DNA of 15,388 nt from NCBI GenBank assembly GCA_963703555.1, contig CAVPEV010000045.1, positions 1 through 15,388 of the forward strand, given 5' to 3'. The notes beneath the pieces are model-generated. The model ran no database searches. It saw only the letters and a list, made by a program, of their open reading frames with translations, and was not told the origin of the DNA. The first letter of the stretch is position 1. Each line of letters starts with the position of its first letter. Position numbers and translations under genes: made by a program. This DNA comes from CAVPEV01 sp963703555. Lineage in GTDB: Bacteria > Actinomycetota > Actinomycetes > Actinomycetales > Cellulomonadaceae. Below, piece after piece: positions 7,006-12,533 of the stretch.

Positions 7006-7187
7006 CTGGACTTCAGATCATCCTCGGGACGGTGCGCCCCTACACGTCACCCGGCCGAGCACCATCCACAGGCTCTGATCGTTGCTCACGGCCCTCGCGC
7101 ACGCGTCCACCCGATGGGGCCCGTCCGCGCCGCTTGCCGGCACTCGCACCGGCTGCACCCCGCACGGCACCACGGAGGCACTCGCTC

Positions 7188-7877
7188 ATGACGCCGATCA
7201 CCACCGGCCAGCCGCTGTCGCCACCCCGACGGGCCGTCCTGGAACGACGGATCCGCGCCGTCGTCGCAGCGACCATCACGTACAACGTCATCGAGGCCGT
7301 CGTCGCACTGGTCGCCGGCGGGATGGCGTCGTCGGCCGCGCTGGTCGGCTTCGGACTGGACTCCGTCGTCGAGGTCGGCTCCGCCGCCGCCGTGGCCTGG
7401 CAGTTCTCCGCGCCCGACCCGCGGCGGCGCGAGCGCACGGCCGTACGCGCGATCGCCCTGTCCTTCTTCGGTCTCGCCGCGTTCGTCACCGCCGACGCGG
7501 CCCGCACGCTGGCCGGCGCGAGCACGCCCGAGCACTCCACGGTGGGCATCGCCCTGGCCGGCGTCAGCCTCGCCGTCATGCCGGCGTTCAGCTGGTTCGA
7601 GCGGCGCACCGGACACGAGCTCGGGTCCGCGTCGGCGGTCGCCGACTCGCACCAGACGCTGCTGTGCGCGTACCTGTCCGCCGCCCTCCTCGTCGGGCTG
7701 GTGCTCAACAGCACGCTCGGGTGGACCTGGGCCGACCCGCTGGCCGCGCTGGTCATCGCCGCCATGGCCGTGCGGGAGGGCATGGAGGCCTGGCACGGCG
7801 AGGCCGAGACCCCGATCAACGCGCTCGTCGACCGGCCGCTCGAGGAGGGTGCCGAGCAGGGACCGCGCGACGTCTGA
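7188..7877 (+). CDS. Cation diffusion facilitator (CDF) family transporter
   Basis: Inner-membrane exporter of divalent cations (Zn, Co, Cd, Fe or Mn in the family; the metal cannot be read here). ATG 7188 has GGAGG at 7174-7178, nine bases upstream, giving 229 residues; the frame is open further upstream but without support. Six hydrophobic segments are visible, roughly residues 24-45, 47-70, 80-102, 110-132, 150-175 and 178-196. Segment 2 holds GFGLDSVVEV and segment 5 holds ADSHQTLLCAYLS, the CDF positions that normally carry the metal ligands, here with D and D/H. The protein stops after the sixth segment and lacks the cytoplasmic C-terminal domain of classical CDFs, as in a short actinobacterial subgroup. 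It is followed 73 bases later by the dsrE-like gene on the same strand. No metal-responsive ArsR/CsoR regulator is adjacent. Confidence 0.85.
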   Translation: MTPITTGQPLSPPRRAVLERRIRAVVAATITYNVIEAVVALVAGGMASSAALVGFGLDSVVEVGSAAAVAWQFSAPDPRRRERTAVRAIALSFFGLAAFVTADAARTLAGASTPEHSTVGIALAGVSLAVMPAFSWFERRTGHELGSASAVADSHQTLLCAYLSAALLVGLVLNSTLGWTWADPLAALVIAAMAVREGMEAWHGEAETPINALVDRPLEEGAEQGPRDV

Positions 7878-7911
7878 GGCGCCCGAGCCCACCGGCCACG
7901 GCCTGCCCCGC

Positions 7912-7917
7912 TAGGGT
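7912..7917 (+). promoter_or_regulatory. Possible -10 element for the DsrE-family gene
   Basis: TAGGGT fits the actinobacterial TANNNT consensus about 34 bases before the start codon. No convincing -35 element is seen at the expected spacing, so the gene may equally be read through from the upstream transporter gene. Confidence 0.25.
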
Positions 7918-7950
7918 GATGGCCTGGCACCACCGACCGTTGGAGGAGTG

Positions 7951-8301
7951 GTGAGCGCAGTCCTGTTCGCCCTGCACGACCCGCCCTACGGCACCGAGCG
8001 TGTGTACAACGGGCTGCGCTGGGCGCTGCAGCTGGCCAGGGCCGGGGACCAGGTCCGGGTGTTCCTCTTCGGGGACTCCGTCATCGCCGGCGTGCAGGGC
8101 CAACAGGTGCCCGACGGCTACTACAACACCGGCAGGCAGATCGCCACCTTGGTCCAGGCCGGTGGCGTGGTCGGGGCGTGCGGCACCTGCATGAACGCCC
8201 GGGGCGTCGAGGACCAGCGGCTGCTGGACGGTGTGCACCGGTCCTCCATGGTCGAGCTCGCCGAGTGGACCACCTGGGCGGACAAGGTCATCAACGTCTG
8301 A
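7951..8301 (+). CDS. DsrE/DsrF-like family protein
   Basis: Small cytoplasmic protein of the DsrE/TusD/YchN fold, whose members carry or relay sulfur as cysteine persulfide. Two GTG codons are adjacent (7948 and 7951). GGAGG at 7942-7946 favours the second, giving 116 residues and the start MSAVLFALHD. The fold pattern is clear: an initial strand, the PPYGTERVYNGLRWALQLA helix, then VRVFLFGDSV and a C-terminal helix. The motif ACGTCMNARG places cysteines at 77 and 80, a C-x-x-C arrangement where many DsrE proteins have one conserved cysteine, consistent with a thiol-relay or metal-binding role. It sits between a CDF transporter and metal/redox operons, suggesting a stress function. Substrate and partners are unknown. 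Confidence 0.85.
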   Translation: MSAVLFALHDPPYGTERVYNGLRWALQLARAGDQVRVFLFGDSVIAGVQGQQVPDGYYNTGRQIATLVQAGGVVGACGTCMNARGVEDQRLLDGVHRSSMVELAEWTTWADKVINV

Positions 8302-8324
8302 CGGTGCCGGTCCCGTGGTCCCGT

Positions 8325-8360
8325 CCCGTGCCGCTCGCACGGGGCCCGGCAGGGCCCGTG
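8325..8360. terminator. GC-rich hairpins between convergent genes
   Basis: CCCGTGC (8325-8331) pairs with GCACGGG (8337-8343). An overlapping alternative, CACGGGGCCC against GGGCCCGTG (8338-8360), forms with one bulged G. They lie 23-58 bases after the DsrE-family stop and before the stop of the convergent DUF305 relic, so they probably end transcription in both directions. No T-tract is present. Confidence 0.5.
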
Positions 8361-8429
8361 GAGGACCTGCAGGCTGGACGGCGGCGGCGGCCACCACCCC
8401 TGACGAGGGCATCCGATGACGGATAGGGG

Positions 8430-8792
8430 CTAGCGCGAGGAGGTCGCCGGCATCTGCCCCATCTCGACGATCCGCGCCTCCTGGGCGTCGATGATGTCCC
8501 GGGCGAGGGCGACGGCCCGAGGTCCTGCCCGTTGGTCACCTGCGTCTGCGCCATCTCGATGGCGCCACGGTGGTGCTCGATCATCAGCTGCAGGAACACC
8601 CGGTCCACATCGCCTCCGGTCGCCCCCTCGAGCACACTCATCGCGCCGTCCTGGTCGAGCCCGTCCATGTCCATCCCGCCGCGGCCGCTCCGTCTGGCCG
8701 GGGGGTGCCGCGTCCTGGCCGGCGCAGCCCGCGAGGGTGAGGGCCAGACCCGTGATGCCGGCCATGACGGTGAGCCGTGTCCTGCGGCTCAA
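8430..8792 (-). pseudogene. DUF305-family lipoprotein, frameshifted twice
   Basis: The gene starts at TTG 8792 with GGGAG seven bases upstream. The N-terminus is a lipoprotein signal: SRRTRLT, then MAGITGLALTLAGC with a lipobox cysteine. After about 35 codons the sense jumps to another frame: MDMDGLDQDGAM, then DRVFLQLMIEHHRGAIEMAQ, the diagnostic DUF305 core with M-x-x-H-H motif. Near 8520 it returns to the first frame: RAVALARDIIDAQEARIVEM and the stop TAG at 8430. All parts of a normal DUF305 protein are present, but two shifts separate them. DUF305 proteins are exported ferritin-like four-helix proteins often found with copper-resistance genes. This is the third gene of an operon whose first two genes are intact. 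Recent mutation or base-calling errors are both possible. Confidence 0.8.
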
Positions 8793-8844
8793 CGCTCGTC
8801 TCCCAACGCTCGAGGGCGATCTCGGTGCGGTGTGCGGCACGCGG

Positions 8845-9129
8845 TCAAGGCCGTTCGAGGGCCGGTCCGATCCGCTCGTGGTCCAGCACCGTCCGGGGCG
8901 TTTCGACGTCGGCCGACGGCCCGCCGGAGGAGTGGTGCTGGTGGTCCGCACCCCGGTCGCCGGGCTGGTGGTTCATCATGACCATCATGCCGAGCATGCC
9001 CAGCGGGCAGGCCAGCAGCAGGGCGTACCGCAGCGCTGCGCCCAGGTCGACGCCGGCTACCAGCAGCACGGCGAGGATCGCCACCGCGCCGATGACCATG
9101 TGCGTGAGGTGGCCCTTCAGGTGTGCCAT
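8845..9129 (-). CDS. DUF2933-type small membrane protein, histidine/methionine-rich
   Basis: A 94-residue protein with a short cytoplasmic start (AHLKGHLTH), a membrane segment MVIGAVAILAVLLVAGVDLG, a second segment RYALLLACPLGMLGMMVMM, and a hydrophilic tail rich in His (NHQP, then DHQHHSSGG). The arrangement matches DUF2933 proteins, unknown in function and common near copper or heavy-metal resistance genes. The clustered Met and His could bind a soft metal, but this is inference. Its ATG overlaps the upstream SHOCT gene's TGA by one base (TGATG at 9131-9127), implying coupled translation. The DUF305 relic starts 52 bases downstream on the same strand. Confidence 0.75.
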   Translation of the reverse strand: MAHLKGHLTHMVIGAVAILAVLLVAGVDLGAALRYALLLACPLGMLGMMVMMNHQPGDRGADHQHHSSGGPSADVETPRTVLDHERIGPALERP

Positions 9130-9371
9130 CACAGGTGTCCCTTCGTCTGGACGGAGGGGTCCCCGTCGGTCTGGCCCCGGATCGCCCGGTGGGTCTCGGC
9201 GTCGATCTCGCGGGCGGCGAGCCGGGCATCGAGGATCGGACCCGCGTCGACGTCGGACCGGCCCGGGAACAGCCGGCCCACTGCCCACACGACCAGCGCG
9301 ACCACCCCGATCCACACGACGGCCATCGCCAGCCAGCCGCTCGCACCCGGCTGCGCGAACCACGGCCCCAT
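9129..9371 (-). CDS. SHOCT-domain small membrane protein
   Basis: An 80-residue protein with one membrane segment (about residues 13-35: WLAMAVVWIGVVALVVWAVG) and a C-terminal SHOCT motif, DAGPILDARLAAREIDAETH, a short helical module often at the end of small membrane proteins. I use ATG 9371 because GGGAG lies six bases upstream; an in-frame ATG at 9419 would add a charged leader and cut into the promoter region. It is the first gene of a SHOCT-DUF2933-DUF305 operon. A -35-like TTGACG (9438-9433) and a tandem repeat (9457-9473) lie upstream. Its molecular role is unknown; similar proteins accompany copper-handling genes. Confidence 0.78.
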   Translation of the reverse strand: MGPWFAQPGASGWLAMAVVWIGVVALVVWAVGRLFPGRSDVDAGPILDARLAAREIDAETHRAIRGQTDGDPSVQTKGHL

Positions 9372-9432
9372 CGTCGTCTCCCGTTCGATCCCGGCACCGG
9401 GCTGGTGCCTGGTCATCACGGTCGTCGCTCGT

Positions 9433-9438
9433 CGTCAA
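9433..9438 (-). promoter_or_regulatory. Possible -35 element of the SHOCT operon
   Basis: TTGACG on the minus strand, 62 bases upstream of the SHOCT start. A clear -10 hexamer is not visible at 16-18 bases, which would fit an activator-dependent promoter using the repeat at 9457-9473. Confidence 0.3.
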
Positions 9439-9456
9439 GAACCGACCGGCGAGCCA

Positions 9457-9473
9457 TGAAGAGTTGCTGAAGA
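9457..9473 (-). promoter_or_regulatory. Tandem repeat upstream of SHOCT promoter, candidate OmpR-type operator
   Basis: TGAAGA occurs at 9457-9462 and 9468-9473, starts 11 bases apart, one helical turn, as expected for OmpR/PhoB-family regulators that bind direct repeats. The site is 18-35 bases upstream of the -35-like TTGACG, a typical activator position. A wider partial dyad (CATGA 9455-9459, TCATG 9476-9480) surrounds it. Confidence 0.4.
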
Positions 9474-9557
9474 ACTCATGCCCCGGGCCGGGCTGCGTCC
9501 CGTTGGAGCACACGAGCCGGGGACCGCTGGACCGCCTCCGGGCCAGTCATGAACGGT

Positions 9558-9585
9558 GCCCCACCGAAGGCTTGCCCGGTGGGGC
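9558..9585 (-). terminator. Strong hairpin downstream of the redoxin operon
   Basis: A perfect 9-bp stem, GCCCCACCG (9558-9566) with CGGTGGGGC (9577-9585) and a 10-base loop, about 190 bases past the redoxin stop codon. There is no T-tract. It could end the upstream operon and insulate the SHOCT promoter. Confidence 0.45.
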
Positions 9586-9777
9586 CGGCCATCTCCCGCG
9601 CCTGCGACCGACGTCCGCCCCGTGCTCCAGGGCTACCCCCTGCGGGTGTCCCAACGGTACGTCCCGGCGGATGGAGAGCACCCCGACGTCCCGAAGAAGA
9701 TCCCGTCGTCCCCCTGAGCCGGACCGACCATCGGGCCGGCCGGAGCTGGTCGGGCTCGCCGACGTGGGCACGGCGGT

Positions 9778-10407
9778 TCACAGCCGGCTGCTCGCCTGCG
9801 CCAGCAGGTCGGCCGGGGCGAGCCACATGGACAGGTAGCTGCCGGACCACCGCTGGACACCGTCGGCGTCGACGAGGACGAATCCGTGACCGGGCAGCCC
9901 CTCGTGCGTACCCGTGCCCAGCGTGCCGTAGGCCGTGGAGACGGTGCCGTCGTCGAGCAGGAACGGGGTCGTCACACCCAGCCGCTCACGTTCGGCGTTG
10001 ATCTGCTCGGCGGTGTTCATCACGATGGGCAGCACGGTGATGCCGGCCTGTGCGAACCCGGGGGCCTTCGCGATCTCGGCCATCTGCACCAGGCACGAGT
10101 CGCAGCCGGCACCCTCGTTGAAGTACCGGACCACCGGCCCCCCGCGCAGGTCGGACAGGGTGACCGCCGTCCGCCCGTCGGAGGTGGCCAGGGTGAAGTC
10201 CGGCGCCTGACGGGCGTCGGCGGACTGCACCGGCCGGGACGACAGCAGGGCGGTGACCACCGGTGCGACGGCGACGAGCAGCCCCACCACCCAGGCGCCG
10301 GTACGGACGGCGCGCCGGCGCCGAGCCGCCGCAGGCTACGCCCGCTGGACCTCAGCGAGCTGCTCGAGGTGGTCGTTCGCCCGCTTGGTCGCGGAACCGG
10401 AGGTCAT
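9778..10407 (-). pseudogene. TlpA/AhpC-type redoxin with in-frame amber codon 24
   Basis: Extracytoplasmic thiol-disulfide protein. The coupled start is ATG 10407, overlapping the CcdA-like stop by ATGA. It encodes 23 residues (MTSGSATKRANDHLEQLAEV, then QRA), then TAG at 10336-10338. The same frame continues with an arginine-rich stretch, membrane anchor VVGLLVAVAPVVTALL and a complete redoxin domain: APDFTLATSDGR, VTLSDLRGGPVVRYF, active site GCDSC (C-x-x-C, C63 and C66 counted from GTG 10290), then FLLDDGTVSTAYGT and GFVLVDADGVQ. The 23 residues look like the normal cytosolic N-tail, so the stop probably interrupts the native gene. Translation might restart at GTG 10290 or 10287, which keeps anchor and domain (170 residues) but has no visible Shine-Dalgarno. 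CcdA-like protein would be its electron donor. Confidence 0.7.
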
Positions 10408-11342
10408 CGTGTCAGCCCTTGCTCGATCGTGGTGGCGGGGGTGTCGAGGTCGGTCTCGGACCCACCGCCCGATCCGGGACCGCCCCGGCGCCCGGACAGG
10501 GTCGCCCGGACGAAGCCGGCGACGAGCGTCAGCAGAGCCAGTCCGAGCACCGGCTCCGGCACGGCGCTGGTCCAGTCCTGGATGCGCAGGAACAGACCGG
10601 TGAGCCCACGCGCCGCCGAGTCCTGCGCCGCCGTCCCGCCGGTCATGTCCGGGTCGTTCGCCAGCGCCATGATGAAACCGCCCATGACGGTGAAGGCGAC
10701 GGCGACGGCGACGTTCAGGGTGTTGGTGATCAGCACCCGCCCGCCGATCCGCAGGCGGACGAGCCTGGCCCGCAGCAGCGTGCGCTCCCCCAACCGGGCC
10801 CTGTCCCAGATCAGGGCCATCACGAACAGCGGGAACACCATGCCGAACACATAGGCCAGCCCCAGGGTCACCCCACCGATCGCCGACCCGGCCAGTGCGG
10901 ACAAGGTCATCACCCCGGCCAGCACGGGTGCGCAGCAGGACGAGGCGATCCCGGAGAACACCCCCAGGGCGAAGAAGCTCGCACTGTCCCCGCGTGCCGT
11001 GTCCGGTGCGCGCAGCGCGCTCGGCAGCGACCACATCCGCCCGGACAGGGCCAGCGCCGCCAGCCCGATCATCAGCAGGCCGCCGGCGTAGTACAGGGGT
11101 GCGTGGTAGCGCGCGATCGCCCCGGCGAGCAGGCTCATGCCCAGCGTGATCGGGACGAGCACCAGGGCCAGCCCGGCGGCGAACACGAAGGTCAACGGCA
11201 GCAGCCGCCAGCGCCGGTTCTTCACCGCCCCCGCCAGGTAGCTCGGCGCCAGGAACACGATGCAGCACGGGGCGAACAGGGCGACCCCGCCGGCGAAGAA
11301 CGCCGCCAGCACGCTGCCCGTCGCCAGCAGCTCGCTGCCCAC
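10404..11342 (-). CDS. CcdA/DsbD-like thiol-disulfide membrane transporter
   Basis: Polytopic protein that in this family passes reducing equivalents from cytoplasmic thioredoxin to exported thiol proteins. The 312 residues include about eight hydrophobic segments. Two cysteine sites sit in the expected membrane positions: FAPCCIVFLAP (C26, C27) and SGIASSCCAPVLAG (C136, C137), corresponding to the paired cysteines of CcdA, but each is a CC doublet. The C-terminal part after about residue 230 adds two segments and a flexible glycine-rich tail not typical of minimal CcdA (about 200-250 residues). GTG 11342 is three bases after the stop of the glutaredoxin-like gene, and its own TGA overlaps the redoxin ATG (ATGA). 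The three genes form one operon, so a relay glutaredoxin-like protein to CcdA to redoxin is likely. Confidence 0.85.
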   Translation of the reverse strand: MGSELLATGSVLAAFFAGGVALFAPCCIVFLAPSYLAGAVKNRRWRLLPLTFVFAAGLALVLVPITLGMSLLAGAIARYHAPLYYAGGLLMIGLAALALSGRMWSLPSALRAPDTARGDSASFFALGVFSGIASSCCAPVLAGVMTLSALAGSAIGGVTLGLAYVFGMVFPLFVMALIWDRARLGERTLLRARLVRLRIGGRVLITNTLNVAVAVAFTVMGGFIMALANDPDMTGGTAAQDSAARGLTGLFLRIQDWTSAVPEPVLGLALLTLVAGFVRATLSGRRGGPGSGGGSETDLDTPATTIEQGLTR

Positions 11343-11345
11343 GGT

Positions 11346-11666
11346 TCAGCGACCCGACTGCGGCACGGCGACCGCGGCCACCGGGGCCCGCGGCACACCG
11401 CGCCGCTCGAGCAGTGCGGTCAGCTTCGTGCGCGGCAGCCGCCCGCTGCTGAAGTACGCGTCACCGACGAGGACCAGCGGCGTCATCGCCGGGCGGTGCG
11501 CCGCCACCAGCCGCGCGCCCTCCGGCGAGTCGAGCTCCACCACGCGCACGTCGATCGCCCAGCGGGCGGCCAGGTCGCGCAGGACCGACTCGGCCTCCTC
11601 GCAGTAGTGGCAGGCCGGGGCGTGCACGACGGTCACCCGCATCGGCGCAGCAGTCTGGTCCGTCAC
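11346..11666 (-). CDS. Glutaredoxin/thioredoxin-like protein
   Basis: A 106-residue cytoplasmic thiol-disulfide oxidoreductase. The thioredoxin-fold start RVTVVHAPACHYCEEAESVL has active-site C19-H-Y-C22, followed by a long helix. A cis-proline region is seen in PAMTPLVLVGD, then SGRLPRTKLTALLERRG. No signal peptide is present, so it probably works inside the cell. GTG 11666 has GGAGA six bases upstream; an alternative ATG at 11642 would still retain the whole domain. It is first in the operon with the CcdA-like and redoxin genes and is divergent from the two-component genes. It could reduce the CcdA-like protein or a metal-bound thiol; direction of electron flow cannot be read from sequence. 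Confidence 0.8.
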   Translation of the reverse strand: MTDQTAAPMRVTVVHAPACHYCEEAESVLRDLAARWAIDVRVVELDSPEGARLVAAHRPAMTPLVLVGDAYFSSGRLPRTKLTALLERRGVPRAPVAAVAVPQSGR

Positions 11667-11716
11667 GGCTGTCTCCGAGGGGCTTGATCCGGTAGGACAC
11701 CCCGAAGCCTGCCGGA

Positions 11717-11732
11717 CGGCGGTGTGCCGCCG
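11717..11732. repeat. Short perfect hairpin in the divergent promoter region
   Basis: CGGCGG (11717-11722) pairs with CCGCCG (11727-11732) across TGTG. It lies between the glutaredoxin-like start and the tandem repeat at 11739-11754. It may be a leader structure or part of a protein site. Confidence 0.35.
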
Positions 11733-11738
11733 GTCGAG

Positions 11739-11754
11739 GTTCGATCAATGTTCG
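11739..11754. promoter_or_regulatory. Tandem GTTCG repeat in divergent region, candidate autoregulatory operator
   Basis: GTTCG occurs at 11739-11743 and 11750-11754, starts exactly 11 bases apart. The 11-mers starting there match at 8 of 11 positions (GTTCGATCAAT and GTTCGGTGAAG). Eleven-base tandem repeats are the usual target of OmpR/PhoB-family regulators, and actinobacterial PHO boxes use GTTCA-type units. The site is about 65 bases from the regulator's ATG and 73 from the glutaredoxin-like start, so one bound regulator could control both directions. Confidence 0.45.
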
Positions 11755-11819
11755 GTGAAGTCCGGCTCCCCACCCGCCCCTGCCGCAGCAGCGTCGGTGG
11801 GGACGGTCACACTGGTCCC

Positions 11820-12533
11820 ATGACCACCGCCCCGGCGACGCCCACCCGTCGCGCCCTGGTCGTCGACGACGAGCAGCCCATGGCCCGCGTGGTCGCCGGA
11901 TACCTGGAGCGGGACGGGTTCGAGGTGCACCTGGCCTTCGACGGCGCGGACGGGCTGGAGCTCGCCCGCAGCGTCGACCCGGACGTGATCGTGCTGGACC
12001 TCGGCCTGCCGGGCCTGGACGGCATCGAGGTGTGCCGCCAGGTCCGCACCTTCTCCGACTGCTACATCCTCATGCTCACCGCCCGCACCGAGGACGTCGA
12101 CACCCTGATCGGCCTGTCCGTCGGCGCCGACGACTACATGACCAAGCCGTTCAGCCCGCGCGAGCTGCTGGCCAGGGTGGGCGTGCTGCTGCGCCGCCCC
12201 CGGCGGGCGGCCGCGCGCGGCGACACGCCGCCGCTGGTGTTCGGTCCGCTGGCGATCGACGTCGAGGGTCGTGAGGTGCACCTGGACGGCGACCCGGTGG
12301 CCCTGACCCGCACGGAGTTCGACCTCCTCGCTGCGCTGGCCCACCGGCCGCACGCGGTGTTCAGCCGCCGAGCCCTGATCGAGGAGGTCTGGGGAGGCGC
12401 CTGGGTCGGCGACGAGCACCTGGTCGACGTGCACGTGCTGCACGTGCGCCAGAAGCTGGGCGACACCGCGCAGGAGCAGCGCTTCGTGCGGACCGTCCGC
12501 GGGGTCGGCTACCGGATGGGCTCGGGCCGGTGA
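11820..12533 (+). CDS. OmpR/PhoB-family response regulator
   Basis: Cytoplasmic transcription regulator activated by phosphorylation. From ATG 11820 it has 237 residues. The receiver domain (about 11-122) shows the acidic pair VVDDEQ, phospho-acceptor D60 (DVIVLDLGLPGLDG), the switch threonine in LMLTART and K108 in DDYMTKPFSP. The winged-helix DNA-binding domain (about 140-237) shows VALTRTEFDLLAALA, SRRALIEEVWG and the wing YRMGSG preceded by VRTVRGVG. The frame is open to an upstream start at 11724, but the family begins near TRRALVVDD. No good Shine-Dalgarno is seen before 11820, so translation may be leaderless or weak. The stop overlaps the kinase GTG by four bases (GTGA). A tandem repeat upstream suggests autoregulation. 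Confidence 0.93.
   Translation: MTTAPATPTRRALVVDDEQPMARVVAGYLERDGFEVHLAFDGADGLELARSVDPDVIVLDLGLPGLDGIEVCRQVRTFSDCYILMLTARTEDVDTLIGLSVGADDYMTKPFSPRELLARVGVLLRRPRRAAARGDTPPLVFGPLAIDVEGREVHLDGDPVALTRTEFDLLAALAHRPHAVFSRRALIEEVWGGAWVGDEHLVDVHVLHVRQKLGDTAQEQRFVRTVRGVGYRMGSGR

Larger units (their letters stand above)
9372..9777. other. Intergenic region between two minus-strand operons
   Basis: These 406 bases contain the promoter region of the SHOCT operon (9420-9480) and a strong terminator-like hairpin for the redoxin operon (9558-9585). The rest (about 9590-9777) has several short open frames in all directions, but none has a ribosome binding site, family motif or convincing codon pattern. I see no gene there. 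Confidence 0.5.

Noticed and set aside
7032..7187. Upstream extension of the CDF transporter to 7032
   Set aside because: The extra 52 residues are Arg/Pro-rich with no hydrophobic or family pattern. ATG 7188 has GGAGG nine bases upstream.
10263..11687. A 474-codon open frame on the plus strand, rich in Arg, Gln and His
   Set aside because: It lies antisense to the CcdA-like operon. GC-rich third positions create long antisense frames. The composition has no fold pattern, and the minus-strand genes show clear families and coupled starts.
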